In this document: piece by piece, positions 52,122-61,374 of the stretch | Position numbering within the stretch: position 1 is the first letter of the stretch | How the letters are laid out: every line of letters starts with the position of its first letter | DNA from: Streptomyces capillispiralis | Lineage (GTDB): Bacteria > Actinomycetota > Actinomycetes > Streptomycetales > Streptomycetaceae | Length of the DNA stretch: 64,000 nt | NCBI RefSeq assembly: GCF_007829875.1 | Contig: NZ_VIWV01000001.1 | Coordinates: forward strand, 3,380,501-3,444,500 | Direction: 5' to 3' | Program-made: the position numbers and the translations under genes | The notes under the pieces: generated by a model | The model's input: only the letters and a program-made list of their open reading frames with translations | Databases searched by the model: none | Told to the model about the DNA's origin: nothing

Positions 52122-52628
52122 GTGAACCGAGCTCTCCCCGCTGTACGGCTGCGCGTACCCACCCACGAGGACGCGGTCGTCTGGCACCGGATCTTCGACG
52201 ACCCGGACGTCATGGAGTTCCACGGAGGCGCGTCGGCGGAGCTGTCGGTCTACGAGGAGCTCACCGCACGCCAGCGCCGGCACGACGCCCAGCTCGGCTT
52301 CTGCCTGTGGAGCATGCTCGACGAGTCGGGGCGGGTCATCGGCTTCACCGGCGCCCAGCCGTGGGAGAACGACTGGGGTCCCACGGGCGAGATCGAGATC
52401 GGCTGGCGGCTGGCGCGCGAGCACTGGGGCAAGGGCTACGTCACCGCCGCGGCCGTCGAGACGCTGGAGCGGGTGCGCGCGACGGGCCTGAAGGGCGTGG
52501 TGGCGATGGTGGACGCCGGCAACTCCCGCTCGATAGCGGTCACCCGGCGGCTCGGCATGCGCCTCGCCGAGACGTTCACGGCGCCGGTCTCGCGCCGGGA
52601 GGGCCACTGCTACCGGCTGGACCTCTGA
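52122..52628 (+). CDS. GNAT acetyltransferase (RimJ/RimL-like)
   Basis: A 168-residue GNAT protein of the RimJ/RimL-like group. The acetyl-CoA-binding region is IGWRLAREHWGKGYVTAAAVETL, followed by VDAGNSRSIAVTRRLGMRLAE. Such enzymes acetylate protein N-termini, antibiotics or small amines. The GTG at 52122 has GAAGGG upstream. It is divergent from the geranylgeranyl-reductase-type gene and stands alone. Confidence 0.88.
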   Translation: MNRALPAVRLRVPTHEDAVVWHRIFDDPDVMEFHGGASAELSVYEELTARQRRHDAQLGFCLWSMLDESGRVIGFTGAQPWENDWGPTGEIEIGWRLAREHWGKGYVTAAAVETLERVRATGLKGVVAMVDAGNSRSIAVTRRLGMRLAETFTAPVSRREGHCYRLDL

Positions 52629-52740
52629 CACCCATCCACCCCCGTCACACACGGTAACCAATTGTCACGGAAAGCCACTTGGTGCTTCCGGCGGCCCCCG
52701 CGCGGGACTACCCTGCCGGTACCGCTGGGGGGTGACATCC

Positions 52741-53088
52741 GTGCGCAGGACGCCCAAGGGACCCGAGACACCCGACGTGCGCGTGCCGCGCCTGGTCGGC
52801 CTGATGGCCGTGGACGCGCGCGAGTCGGCCCGCGCGCGGGGCCTGTTCGTCGACGCGCCGGACCGGCCGGACTTCGCTCTCGTCGTCGTCGACTACGTCG
52901 TGCGCCAGTACCCGCAGCCCGGCGCCGAGGTGCCGCGGGACTCCGTCGTCCACGTGTGGTTCGACTTCGGTGAGGGCGAGGGCGGCGGAGGGGTGCGCGA
53001 ACCGCGCGGACCCGCGCCGCCCGCCGGCGGGCTCCGGCGGGAACTGGAGGAGCCGCCCGCCGCCGCGGTGCTCCTCAGCTCTCCTTGA
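52741..53088 (+). CDS. small PASTA-domain protein
   Basis: A 115-residue protein with one PASTA-like unit: [22 protein letters not shown], then [27 protein letters not shown]. The C-terminal tail is Gly/Pro/Glu-rich. PASTA units bind muropeptides in Ser/Thr kinases and penicillin-binding proteins, but this one has no kinase, membrane helix or signal peptide, so its role is unclear. The GTG at 52741 is preferred over 52732 because GGGGGG then has normal spacing. Its end overlaps menG by 14 bp, convergently. Confidence 0.75.
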   Translation: MRRTPKGPETPDVRVPRLVGLMAVDARESARARGLFVDAPDRPDFALVVVDYVVRQYPQPGAEVPRDSVVHVWFDFGEGEGGGGVREPRGPAPPAGGLRRELEEPPAAAVLLSSP

Positions 53089-53770
53089 AGCCCCGGTGCA
53101 GCGCCACCACACCGCCGGTCAGGTTCCGCCAGGCCACCCTCGACCAGCCGGCGCCCCGCAGCCGCTCGGCCAGCGCGGGCTGGTCCGGCCAGGCGCGGAT
53201 CGACTCGGCGAGGTAGACGTACGCGTCCGGGCTGGACGACACCGCGCGGGCGACCGGCGGCAGCGCGCGCATCAGGTACTCGGTGTAGACGGTGCGGAAC
53301 GGCGCCCACGTCGGATGCGAGAACTCGCAGATGACGATCCGCCCGCCGGGCCGGGTCACCCGGCGCATCTCGCGCAGCGCCGCGTCCGTGTCCTGCACGT
53401 TGCGCAGCCCGAAGGAGATGGTGACGGCGTCGAACACGTCGTCCTTGAAGGGCAGCCGCGTCGCGTCGCCGGCCGTGAACGGCAGCCAGGCGTGCCGCTT
53501 CTTGCCGACCTGGAGCATGCCCAGCGAGAAGTCGCACGGGACGACGTAGGCGCCGGTGCGGGCGTACGGCAGCGAGGAGGTCGCCGTGCCGGCGGCCAGG
53601 TCGAGGACCTTCTGCGCGGGCCGCGCGTCGAGCGCCTTCGCGACCTCCTTGCGCCACAGCCGCGCCTGCCCGAGGGACAGCACGTCGTTGGTCAGGTCGT
53701 ACCGTTCCGCGACGTCGTCGAACATCGAGGCGACTTCGTGCGGCTGCTTGTCCAGGGATGCGCGGGTCAC
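53075..53770 (-). CDS. menG: demethylmenaquinone methyltransferase
   Basis: A 231-residue class I methyltransferase of the UbiE/MenG family. SAM-binding motif I is [17 protein letters not shown]; the family motifs [25 protein letters not shown] and [20 protein letters not shown] are clear. It adds the final methyl group to make menaquinone. The GTG overlaps the stop of the acyltransferase gene (GTGA), so menG is the last gene of a surface-polysaccharide operon, which is unexpected. The 3' end overlaps the convergent PASTA gene. Confidence 0.94.
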   Translation of the reverse strand: MTRASLDKQPHEVASMFDDVAERYDLTNDVLSLGQARLWRKEVAKALDARPAQKVLDLAAGTATSSLPYARTGAYVVPCDFSLGMLQVGKKRHAWLPFTAGDATRLPFKDDVFDAVTISFGLRNVQDTDAALREMRRVTRPGGRIVICEFSHPTWAPFRTVYTEYLMRALPPVARAVSSSPDAYVYLAESIRAWPDQPALAERLRGAGWSRVAWRNLTGGVVALHRGFKES

Positions 53771-54909
53771 CCGCCCATTCTTGCAGCCCGCCCGCCCGGC
53801 AGCAGCGTCGGCTTCCTGCGCGCGGCGACGTCCTCGACCCAGCCGCACGCGAGGACGAACCCCGCGATCAGCAGCCAGCCGACGGCGAACAGGAACCACT
53901 GGCTCTCCAGCGGCAGGTACGCCGCGAACGCGGGCACCTCCCAGAACCGGTCGATCAGCGGCACGGCCAGGATCAGCGCCAGTTCGTGCCAGAGGTAGAC
54001 CGTCACCGCCCGCGCGTTGAACACGGCCACCAGCCGCGAGCGGGACGGGCGGTCCGGGACCCACTTCCCCGCGTACAGCAGCAGCGTCACGAACCCGGCC
54101 GACCAGAAGGCCTGCGCGAGCGGGTTGTCGTCCAGGTCGTAGGTGCCGCCGTACGCGGACCGGTGGGCCAGGGCGTACCAGCCGCCGTGGGCGAGGGCGG
54201 CGAGCGACGGCAGGACGACGGCGAGGGGGCGCAGCCGGGCGAGCACCCCGTCGTGGTGGGCGAAGCCGAGGAGCCAGCAGAACAGGAACGTCGCCAGGTC
54301 GGTGAGGGCGCTGCCGAGCCGGCCCTCCGGCGGCTGCCACCCGTACGTGAGCAGGACGACCGGGACGAGCGACAGCGCCAGCACCACGAGCGGGGACAGC
54401 CGGAACACCCGCAGCAGCAGCGGGGAGAGCAGCACGAACCACAGGTACGTCCGCAGGTACCAGACGATGTCCCAGGCCTGCTCGGCCCAGGCGCTGCCCG
54501 GCGGATCGCCGAGCGGCACGATCCAGTACACGATCCGCCACCCCGGCATCCACCCGTGCACCAGCATCGCGGTGACGACGAAGAAGCCCCAGAACCAGAA
54601 CGGCGGCAGCAGACGGCGGACCCGGCCCCGGACCACTGTGAGCGCGGGGCGCCGCAGCGACCTGGCCATCAGGGTGCCGGCCAGCCCGAACATCACCCCC
54701 ATCGACGGGAAGACCAGGCTCGCCCAGGCCCAGCCGAAGACGTGGTACGCGACCACCCGGACGAGCGCCACCGCGCGCAGCACGTCGAAGTACCCGTCAC
54801 GGCCTGCCGGGGCCGCCGGTGCCGCCGGGGCCACCGGGCCCGTCGGGGCCACCGGCTCCGGGTGCACGGCGGTGACGGCCCGTACGGCCCCCTTGCGGTG
54901 CGCCCCCAT
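53767..54909 (-). CDS. family 3 acyltransferase (integral membrane)
   Basis: A 380-residue membrane protein with about ten helices. The N-terminal [22 protein letters not shown] contains the Arg and His typical of acyltransferase-3 (OafA/IcaC-like) proteins. A Pro/Ala repeat (residues 18-36) precedes the first helix. It probably O-acylates the polymer made by the synthase encoded just upstream. Its start shares one base with that gene stop (TGATG), and its stop overlaps menG. Confidence 0.88.
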   Translation of the reverse strand: MGAHRKGAVRAVTAVHPEPVAPTGPVAPAAPAAPAGRDGYFDVLRAVALVRVVAYHVFGWAWASLVFPSMGVMFGLAGTLMARSLRRPALTVVRGRVRRLLPPFWFWGFFVVTAMLVHGWMPGWRIVYWIVPLGDPPGSAWAEQAWDIVWYLRTYLWFVLLSPLLLRVFRLSPLVVLALSLVPVVLLTYGWQPPEGRLGSALTDLATFLFCWLLGFAHHDGVLARLRPLAVVLPSLAALAHGGWYALAHRSAYGGTYDLDDNPLAQAFWSAGFVTLLLYAGKWVPDRPSRSRLVAVFNARAVTVYLWHELALILAVPLIDRFWEVPAFAAYLPLESQWFLFAVGWLLIAGFVLACGWVEDVAARRKPTLLPGGRAARMGG

Positions 54910-57164
54910 CAGCCGCCCGTCCCCGACGGCATCCCGACCTCGCCCGTCCGCTTCAGCTTCTGCCAGCGCAGCCGGCCGCCGGTCAGGGCGGTGACACAGG
55001 AGTGGATGAGGACGAGGTACATCATCTGCCGGTACGCGAGCTGCTGAAGCGGCATCATCAGCAGGTACCGGTACTTCTCCCGGTCCAGCCGGAAGGCGTA
55101 CGCGGCGCACACCAGCTGCACGCCCAGGACGGCGCACCAGGCCAGCAGGGCGGCCTTGAAGTCGACGAAGAGCATCGAGTACGCGGTGAACACGTCGATG
55201 AGCGGCGCGAACACCGGCGTGACCACCTGGAAGAGCACCACCAGCGGCATGCCGACCCGCCCGAACCGCCCCGAGGGCCCCTTGTCCGTGAGGGAGCCGC
55301 GGTGCTTCCACAGCGCCTGCATGGTGCCGTACGACCAGCGGTAGCGCTGGGACCACAGCTGCCGCAGGGAGCGCGGGGCCTCGGTCCACGCGCGGGCGTG
55401 CTCCTCGTAGACGACCCGCCATCCCGCGCGGTGCAGCGCGATGGTGATGTCGGTGTCCTCGGCGAGGGTGTCCTCGCTCATCCCGCCGGCGTCGAGCACC
55501 GCCCCGCGGCGGAACGCGCCGATCGCGCCGGGGATGGTCGGCATGCAGCGCAGCAGGTCGTACATGCGCCGGTCGAGGTTGAAGCCCATCACGTACTCGA
55601 TGTGCTGCCAGGCGCCGATGAGCGTGCCCCGGTTGCCGACCTTGGCGTTGCCCGCGACGGCGCCCACCGCCGGGTCGGCGAAGGGCTGCACCAGGCGGCC
55701 CACGGTGTCCGGTTCGAAGACGGTGTCGCCGTCCATCATCACGACGATGTCGTGCCGGGCGGCGCGGATGCCGTTGTTCAGGGCGGCCGGCTTGCCCGCG
55801 TTCTCCTGCCGGATCACCCGGACGTCGGGCAGGCCGAGCGCCTCGGCGAGTTCCGCCGTGCCGTCCGTGGAACCGTCGTCGACGACGACGATCTCGATCG
55901 GGTGGGTGCTCGCGGCCAGCGACCGCAGGGTGTTCTCGATGCACTCCTTCTCGTTGTACGCCGGGACGATCACGCTGACCGGCCGGGTGACGGGCGGTCC
56001 CCAGCCGAAGCGGCGTCTGTTGCGCTGCCGGTGGTGGCGCCGGGCGAGGACGAGCATCAGCCCGAACCGGCCCATGACGGCCACGCCCACGACCACCAGG
56101 CCCACCGAGAGCGCGGGCACCGTCCACTCGGCGACGGCGACGGCCGCGACGAGCGCCTTGCCCACGTAGAGGGTCGTGCCGGTGGCGGGGTGGTGGGAGG
56201 CCTGGAGCACGTCGCCGGTGCCGGACGGGGCACCGGCGGCGGGCCCGCCGGTTCCGGATCCGCCGGCGGGCTGCTGCTCCTGCTGCTGCTCGGCCAGGGC
56301 GCCGCTGACGGTGGTGAAGGTGTACCCCTTCGCCCGCATCGTCTCGATGTACTTCGGCAGCGCCTCCAGGGTCTGGGTGCGGTCGCCGCCGGAGTCGTGG
56401 AAGAGCACCGAGGTGCCCTCCCCGTCCTCCGGGGTGGCCCCTTCGACGATCTTCGCGACGCCCGGTTCCTTCCAGTCCTCGCTGTCGGTGTCGATGAAGA
56501 CGCTGGTGTACCCGTCCTCGCCGAGCTGCTGGTAGACCTGCCAGCTGTAGTTGTCGACGGCGTCCGTCTTCGAGGAGTACGGCGCCCGGAACAGCGTGCT
56601 GGTGATCCCGGCCGCGCCCGCGAGCGCGAGCTGGGTCTGCTCCATCTCGCGGGTGACGCGGGAGGCGCTCTGGTACGACAGGTCGACGTGCGTGAAGGTG
56701 TGGACGCCGACCTCGTTGCCCTGTTCCACCAGGTCCCTCACGATGTCGGGGTGGCGCGACACCATCGAGCCGACCACGAAGAACGTGCCGGGTACGTCGT
56801 ACTCCTCCAGGACCTCCATGACCTTCGGCGTCCAGGTGGGGTCGGGACCGTCGTCGAAGGTGAGCACGATCGTCCTGTCCGGGACGGAGACGGTCTCGGC
56901 CTGCCCGCCGGGGAAGGTGAGGATCGGGCCGCCTTCGAGGATCTCGTCGGGCACGTCGGAGGCCGAGGCCCCGGAGCGGACCCGCTGGTCGTCGCCGACC
57001 TCGGCCCGCAGATAGCCGTCGAGCAGCATCACGCAGGTCAGGGCGAGCAGGAGCAGCAGCGCGAGGAGCACGCGCGGCCGGTGCAGCGCGGCGGCCCGCC
57101 CGGCGGCGCGCTCGATCCGGGTGGGGGCGCGGCGCCGGCCGCGCGCGGGGGGCGCGGCGGTCAT
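54909..57164 (-). CDS. bifunctional polysaccharide deacetylase/processive GT2 synthase (MatB-like)
   Basis: A 751-residue protein. There is an N-terminal membrane helix (about residues 28-45). A NodB deacetylase domain (about 95-300) has TFDDGPDP (about 102-109), HTFTHVDLS and FRAPYSSKT. Two helices follow, then a GT2 domain (about 400-620) with DDGSTDGT, MMDGDT, EDTD and the processive QRYRW motif, and further helices to the C-terminus. The fusion matches MatB-type synthases of Streptomyces, which make a poly-N-acetylglucosamine-like matrix and deacetylate it. The ATG at 57164 overlaps the upstream small gene. Confidence 0.9.
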   Translation of the reverse strand: MTAAPPARGRRRAPTRIERAAGRAAALHRPRVLLALLLLLALTCVMLLDGYLRAEVGDDQRVRSGASASDVPDEILEGGPILTFPGGQAETVSVPDRTIVLTFDDGPDPTWTPKVMEVLEEYDVPGTFFVVGSMVSRHPDIVRDLVEQGNEVGVHTFTHVDLSYQSASRVTREMEQTQLALAGAAGITSTLFRAPYSSKTDAVDNYSWQVYQQLGEDGYTSVFIDTDSEDWKEPGVAKIVEGATPEDGEGTSVLFHDSGGDRTQTLEALPKYIETMRAKGYTFTTVSGALAEQQQEQQPAGGSGTGGPAAGAPSGTGDVLQASHHPATGTTLYVGKALVAAVAVAEWTVPALSVGLVVVGVAVMGRFGLMLVLARRHHRQRNRRRFGWGPPVTRPVSVIVPAYNEKECIENTLRSLAASTHPIEIVVVDDGSTDGTAELAEALGLPDVRVIRQENAGKPAALNNGIRAARHDIVVMMDGDTVFEPDTVGRLVQPFADPAVGAVAGNAKVGNRGTLIGAWQHIEYVMGFNLDRRMYDLLRCMPTIPGAIGAFRRGAVLDAGGMSEDTLAEDTDITIALHRAGWRVVYEEHARAWTEAPRSLRQLWSQRYRWSYGTMQALWKHRGSLTDKGPSGRFGRVGMPLVVLFQVVTPVFAPLIDVFTAYSMLFVDFKAALLAWCAVLGVQLVCAAYAFRLDREKYRYLLMMPLQQLAYRQMMYLVLIHSCVTALTGGRLRWQKLKRTGEVGMPSGTGG

Positions 57165-57529
57165 GACGTCGCCGAGGGGGCGGGGGCGGCGGTGGCGCCC
57201 GGGGTGCCGGCGGGCGGGGACGGCGGGGTGCCGGTCGGGGCCGCCCCGTTCCCCGGACCCGCGCCGCCGGGGCCGGCCTGCCCCCGCGCACCCCCGAACG
57301 GCAGCAGCGAGGCCGGTGTCACCGAGGTGCCGACGCCCATGAAGGCCAGCCCCAGCACGACCGCGTACCCGGCGCAGACGGTTCCCAGGAGGAGGCCGAT
57401 CCGGCGCAGCAGCCTGGCCCGGCGTCCGGAGGAGTCGACGAAGACGGGCCCTTCGCCGGGTCCAGCGGGGCGTTTGCGGCGTCGGCCGCGCACGGCGGCG
57501 CGGCGTTCGATGGCGGGATCGGAATGCAT
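57161..57529 (-). CDS. small single-pass membrane protein
   Basis: A 122-residue protein: an Arg-rich cytoplasmic part (ERRAAVRGRRRKRPAGP), one helix (LLLGTVCAGYAVVLGLAFMG, about residues 47-66) and an extracellular Gly/Pro/Ala/Thr tail. No family recognised. First gene of the four-gene operon, overlapping the MatB-like synthase gene by four bases. No clear ribosome binding site precedes the ATG at 57529. A regulatory or scaffolding partner of the synthase is the simplest guess. Confidence 0.65.
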   Translation of the reverse strand: MHSDPAIERRAAVRGRRRKRPAGPGEGPVFVDSSGRRARLLRRIGLLLGTVCAGYAVVLGLAFMGVGTSVTPASLLPFGGARGQAGPGGAGPGNGAAPTGTPPSPPAGTPGATAAPAPSATS

Positions 57530-57716
57530 GGGCCGGACGGTAGAGGCCGTTGTGTGGGGAGAACCTGGCGCTTCCTGTGCGTCCGGTGTGGGACGGCCCC
57601 GAACCTCTGCGTCCGCTGAGAATCACCCGGGAACCGGCCGCACACCCTCAGGGGACGCACAGACCCGTGTGCCACGTTGGCCGTCCACCCGACGTCTCAC
57701 GAACGGAACGAGCACG

Positions 57717-58742
57717 ATGCGCGGTCCACTGAAGTCCGTTGCCGGGCTCGCCGTCCTCCCGGTCCTGGCCCTGGTCGCGGCCACCGCGGGTTGTTCCGCC
57801 GGGGGCACCGCGACGGACGCGGCCCCGGCGGACCCCGCCCCCTCGGCCTCGTCGACGTCCGCGCCGGTCACCGCGTACGCGCCGTACGTCAGTGCCGCCG
57901 CGGCCTCCGGCACCGACTCGGCGGGCTCCCCCACGACGTACAACCTGGCGTTCGTGATCTCCTCCGGCAGTGGCTGCACCCCGTACTGGAACGGCACCCA
58001 GGACATCGACGACACGACCGTGGCGTCCCGGATCGCGGGGCTCACCGCGTCCGGCGCCGACGTCCGCGTCTCCTTCGGCGGCGCCTCCGGCGATGAGCTG
58101 GCGGCCACCTGCGACACCGCGGCGGAGCTGGCCGAGGCGTACGGCACGGCGCTGGACGCGGCCGGCGCCACCCGCGCCGACTTCGACATCGAGGGCGACG
58201 ACCTCACCGACTCCGCCTCCGTGGACCTGCGGTCGCGGGCGATCGCGCTGCTCCAGGAGGAACGCGCGGACCTGGAGGTCTCGTTCACGCTCCCGGTCAT
58301 GCCCTCCGGGCTCGACGAGGACGGGCTGGCCCTGCTGGCCTCCGCGAACGACCACGGCGCCGAAGTCTCCACCGTCAACCTGATGACGATGAACTACGGC
58401 GAGTCCTACGCCGGTGACATGGGCGCCTACGCCCTCACCGCGGCCGCCGCCGCGAACACCCAGCTCCAGGACGTCTTCGGGCTGTCCGAGGAAGCCGCCT
58501 GGCGGGGCATGGCGCTCACCTCGATGCTCGGTGTCAACGACGTGGAGGGGGAGACGTTCACGCTCGCGGACGCGGCCGAGGTGCGCGCCTTCGCGGAGGA
58601 GAAGGGCATCGCGTGGGTGTCGATGTGGTCGGCGTTCCGGGACCGGGAGTGCGGCGAGGACGCCTCCGCGGACGACGCGTTGACCGATTGCAGCGGAGTG
58701 GAGCAGGAGGACGGGGCGTTCGGGGAGGCGTTCGCGGGGTGA
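57717..58742 (+). CDS. GH18-like (chitinase-type) lipoprotein
   Basis: A 341-residue exported protein with a signal peptide ending at Cys26 in a lipobox-like ATAGC, a short Ala/Ser/Pro linker, and a (beta/alpha)8 domain. The GH18 signature DxxDxDxE appears as Asp155-Phe-Asp157-Ile-Glu159, Glu159 being the likely acid. Related actinobacterial proteins are annotated as chitinases. It could cleave beta-1,4-GlcNAc polymers, and since it is divergent from the MatB-like operon it may trim that polymer; this is inference. The lipobox is weak (Thr at -3), so simple secretion is also possible. Confidence 0.82.
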   Translation: MRGPLKSVAGLAVLPVLALVAATAGCSAGGTATDAAPADPAPSASSTSAPVTAYAPYVSAAAASGTDSAGSPTTYNLAFVISSGSGCTPYWNGTQDIDDTTVASRIAGLTASGADVRVSFGGASGDELAATCDTAAELAEAYGTALDAAGATRADFDIEGDDLTDSASVDLRSRAIALLQEERADLEVSFTLPVMPSGLDEDGLALLASANDHGAEVSTVNLMTMNYGESYAGDMGAYALTAAAAANTQLQDVFGLSEEAAWRGMALTSMLGVNDVEGETFTLADAAEVRAFAEEKGIAWVSMWSAFRDRECGEDASADDALTDCSGVEQEDGAFGEAFAG

Positions 58743-58760
58743 GGGCCGCGCCGCTGCGGG

Positions 58761-59360
58761 TCAGCGCCGCCGGTACACCAGGCGGCCGCCCACGACGGTG
58801 GCCACGCACGTGGACGCGCCGTCCCGCACGAGGGCGTCCCGGTCGGGCACGTCGAACACCGCGAACCGCGCGGGTGTCCCGGCGCCGAGGCCCGGCAGCA
58901 GCACGAGGGGAACCGGGGAGAGCGCCGCCGGCCCGGGCAGCGCGGGCGGACGCCCCGCCAGGGCGAGCCCGGCCCTGCGCACCGCGTCCAGGGCCTCGCG
59001 GCCGCGCAGCTCACCGGCGACCGCGACCGTTCCGTGCGCCAGCATGCGCTGTACTCCGCGGCGTGCGCTGGCGCCCCGCGCGGACGGTCCGGCGGCCAGG
59101 AGCGCCCGCGCGCGCTCCCCGAACACCGGCTCGGTACCGAGCCGGTCCGCCTCGCGCGGGTCGGGGTGGTACGCCTGCTCCAGCAGTTCCGGACCGTAGG
59201 GGTTGAGCAGACCGGGCGTCAGGATGCCGGGCCACCGCCGCAGCCGGGCGTCCGGATGAGCGGCGGCCAGCTGTGCGTACGGGCCGACGGCGGCGATGTG
59301 CGCGCCGTCGACCACGACGGCGGCCTCGGGCGAGGCGTCGGCGGTGTGAAGGGTCAGCAC
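58761..59360 (-). CDS. amidohydrolase-like remnant (lacks metal-binding motif)
   Basis: A 199-residue protein with the N-terminal strand domain of amidohydrolases (VVDGAHIAAVGPYAQL, then ILTPGLLNPYG) and the C-terminal composite domain (FAVFDVPDRDALV and TCVATVVGGRLVYRR). Most of the metal-binding barrel is missing. Where active enzymes read PGLVDxHxH, this has PGLLNPYGPELLEQAYH, so the metal site is lost. It begins only seven bases after mqnC and is surely co-transcribed. It may be a structural or regulatory partner in menaquinone synthesis, or a decaying gene. GTG start. Confidence 0.72.
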   Translation of the reverse strand: MLTLHTADASPEAAVVVDGAHIAAVGPYAQLAAAHPDARLRRWPGILTPGLLNPYGPELLEQAYHPDPREADRLGTEPVFGERARALLAAGPSARGASARRGVQRMLAHGTVAVAGELRGREALDAVRRAGLALAGRPPALPGPAALSPVPLVLLPGLGAGTPARFAVFDVPDRDALVRDGASTCVATVVGGRLVYRRR

Positions 59361-59367
59361 GGGGACG

Positions 59368-60567
59368 TCAGTTGGAAGCCAGGAGCTTCAGCTCCGGGTG
59401 GGCCGTGCCGCCCTCGATGGCGGTGGAGGAGATGTGGGAGACCACCCGGTCGTCGACCGGGTCGTTCGCCGGGTCGTCGTGCACGACCAGGTGCTCGTAC
59501 GTCGTCGCCCGCTGGGCCGGGACCCGCCCCGCCTTGCGGATCAGGTCGATGATCTCCAGCCGGTTGGAGCGGTGCTTGGCGCCGGCGGAGGAGACCACGT
59601 TCTCCTCCAGCATGATCGAGCCGAGGTCGTCCGCGCCGTAGTGCAGGGAGAGCTGGCCGACCTCCTTGCCGGTGGTGAGCCAGGACCCCTGGATGTGGGC
59701 CACGTTGTCCATGAACAGCCGGGCGATGGCGATCATCCGCAGGTACTCGAAGAGGGTGGCCTGGGTGCGGCCCTTCAGGTGGTTGTTCTCGGGCTGGTAG
59801 GTGTACGGGATGAACGCGCGGAAGCCGCCCGTGCGGTCCTGCACGTCCCGGATCATCCGCAGGTGCTCGATCCGCTCGGCGTTGGTCTCGCCGGTGCCCA
59901 TGAGCATGGTGGACGTGGACTCGACGCCGAGGTTGTGCGCGATCTCCATGATCTCCAGCCAGCGCTCGCCGGACTCCTTCAGCGGGGCGATGGCCTTGCG
60001 CGGCCGGGCGGGCAGCAACTCGGCGCCCGCGCCGGCGAAGGAGTCGAGCCCGGCCGCGTGGATGCGGGTGATCGCCTCCTCGACGCCCACCTTGCTGATC
60101 CGCGCCATGTGCTCGACCTCGCTCGCCCCCAGGCTGTGGATGACGAGCTGCGGGAACTCCTTCTTGATGGCGGCGAAGTGCTTCTCGTAGTACTCGACGC
60201 CGTAGTCCGGGTGGTGACCGCCCTGGAACATGATCTGCGTGCCGCCCAGCTCGACGGTCTCCGCGCACCGGCGCAGGATGTCGTCGAGGTCGCGGGTCCA
60301 GCCCTTCGCCGTGTCCTTCGGGGCCGCGTAGAAGGCGCAGAACTTGCACGCGGTGACGCACACGTTGGTGTAGTTGATGTTCCGCTCGATGATGTACGTC
60401 GCGATGTGCTCCGTACCGGCGTACCGGCGCCTGCGCACGGCGTCGGCGGCGGCGCCCAGCGCGTGCAGCGGGGCGTCGCGGTAGAGGGCGAGGGCCTCTT
60501 CGGGGGTGATCCGCCCACCGGCGGCGGCACGGTCGAGGATGGGCTGAAGGTCGGCCTTCTCGGTCAC
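59368..60567 (-). CDS. mqnC: cyclic dehypoxanthinyl futalosine synthase
   Basis: A 399-residue radical-SAM enzyme of the futalosine menaquinone pathway. It cyclises dehypoxanthine futalosine using a [4Fe-4S] cluster bound by Cys70, Cys74 and Cys77 (CVTACKFC). Other landmarks are FQGGHHPDYG, HSLGASEVEHMARISK and GAGAELLPARPRKAI. The pathway replaces the classical Men route in Streptomyces. Its presence with menG and a polyprenyl synthase ties this region to quinone supply for complex I. Confidence 0.95.
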   Translation of the reverse strand: MTEKADLQPILDRAAAGGRITPEEALALYRDAPLHALGAAADAVRRRRYAGTEHIATYIIERNINYTNVCVTACKFCAFYAAPKDTAKGWTRDLDDILRRCAETVELGGTQIMFQGGHHPDYGVEYYEKHFAAIKKEFPQLVIHSLGASEVEHMARISKVGVEEAITRIHAAGLDSFAGAGAELLPARPRKAIAPLKESGERWLEIMEIAHNLGVESTSTMLMGTGETNAERIEHLRMIRDVQDRTGGFRAFIPYTYQPENNHLKGRTQATLFEYLRMIAIARLFMDNVAHIQGSWLTTGKEVGQLSLHYGADDLGSIMLEENVVSSAGAKHRSNRLEIIDLIRKAGRVPAQRATTYEHLVVHDDPANDPVDDRVVSHISSTAIEGGTAHPELKLLASN

Positions 60568-60636
60568 CGGCGTCCCTTTCGTAAGGGTTGTGGACGGACT
60601 GATCCAGCGTACGCCAGGGGGTGTCGGCGGTTGTCG

Positions 60637-61374
60637 TCAGGCCGCGTAGGCGCCGATCAGCAGCCCCGCGAAGGCGCCGCTGATCAGGAACGGCCCGAAC
60701 GGGATGGCCGTCTTGCGTCCCGCCTTCCGGGCGACGACCAGGGCACCCCCGTACAGCGCCCCGAAGACGAACCCGGCGAGGGTGCCGAGCATCACGGTCG
60801 GCCAGCCGTACCAGCCGAGGACGGCGCCCGCGCCGAGGGCCAGCTTCACGTCGCCGAAGCCCATGCCGCCCGGGTTGACGAGGAACAGCACGAAGTAGCC
60901 GGCGCCGAGCGCGAGCGCGCCCAGCAGGGCGGTGGTCCACTCCCCCGCGTGCTCGGGTGCGAGGGAGACGGGGCCGAGCAGGACGAGGGCGGCTGCGGCG
61001 AACGGCAGGGTGAGCGGGTCGGGCAGCCGCTGCACCCGGAAGTCGACCATCGCCAGCAGCACCCCGACCGGCGCGAGCAGCAGCCAGACGCCCAGCTCGG
61101 GCCGGGTGCCGGTGGCGGCGGCGAGGGCGGCGCAGACCAGCGAGGTCACGACGACGGGAACGGCGCCCGGCCCGTACGACGGCCCCGCGCAGGACCCGCA
61201 CCGGCCCCGGCCGAGCCATCCCCCGACCGGGTGCCGCCCCGCCGGACACGTGGTGCGCCACTCCTCCCCCGGCGGGACGGAGAACCGGTACGCCGCCCGG
61301 GGCAGCGCCGCGCCGGCCGCCGCGCCCCACAGGGCGGCGACGACGATCAGCACGGCGTCCAGGTACGCGGTCAT
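60637..61374 (-). CDS. type IV prepilin peptidase (A24 family)
   Basis: A 245-residue membrane aspartyl protease with about eight helices. The catalytic Asp pair is Asp111 (MVDFRVQRLPDP) and Asp175 in GMGFGDVKL. The N-terminal cysteines (Cys43, Cys59, Cys62) recall the zinc site of PilD-like enzymes, but the set is incomplete and no methyltransferase activity is implied. It processes pseudopilins of Flp/Tad-type systems. The ATG overlaps the stop of the LysM/BTAD-like gene. Confidence 0.9.
   Translation of the reverse strand: MTAYLDAVLIVVAALWGAAAGAALPRAAYRFSVPPGEEWRTTCPAGRHPVGGWLGRGRCGSCAGPSYGPGAVPVVVTSLVCAALAAATGTRPELGVWLLLAPVGVLLAMVDFRVQRLPDPLTLPFAAAALVLLGPVSLAPEHAGEWTTALLGALALGAGYFVLFLVNPGGMGFGDVKLALGAGAVLGWYGWPTVMLGTLAGFVFGALYGGALVVARKAGRKTAIPFGPFLISGAFAGLLIGAYAA

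Noticed and set aside
55002..58742. A 1246-codon plus-strand open frame opposite the MatB-like operon
   Set aside because: Only its last 341 codons (from 57717) form a real gene with signal peptide and GH18 motif; the rest is a mirror frame of the deacetylase-GT2 gene.
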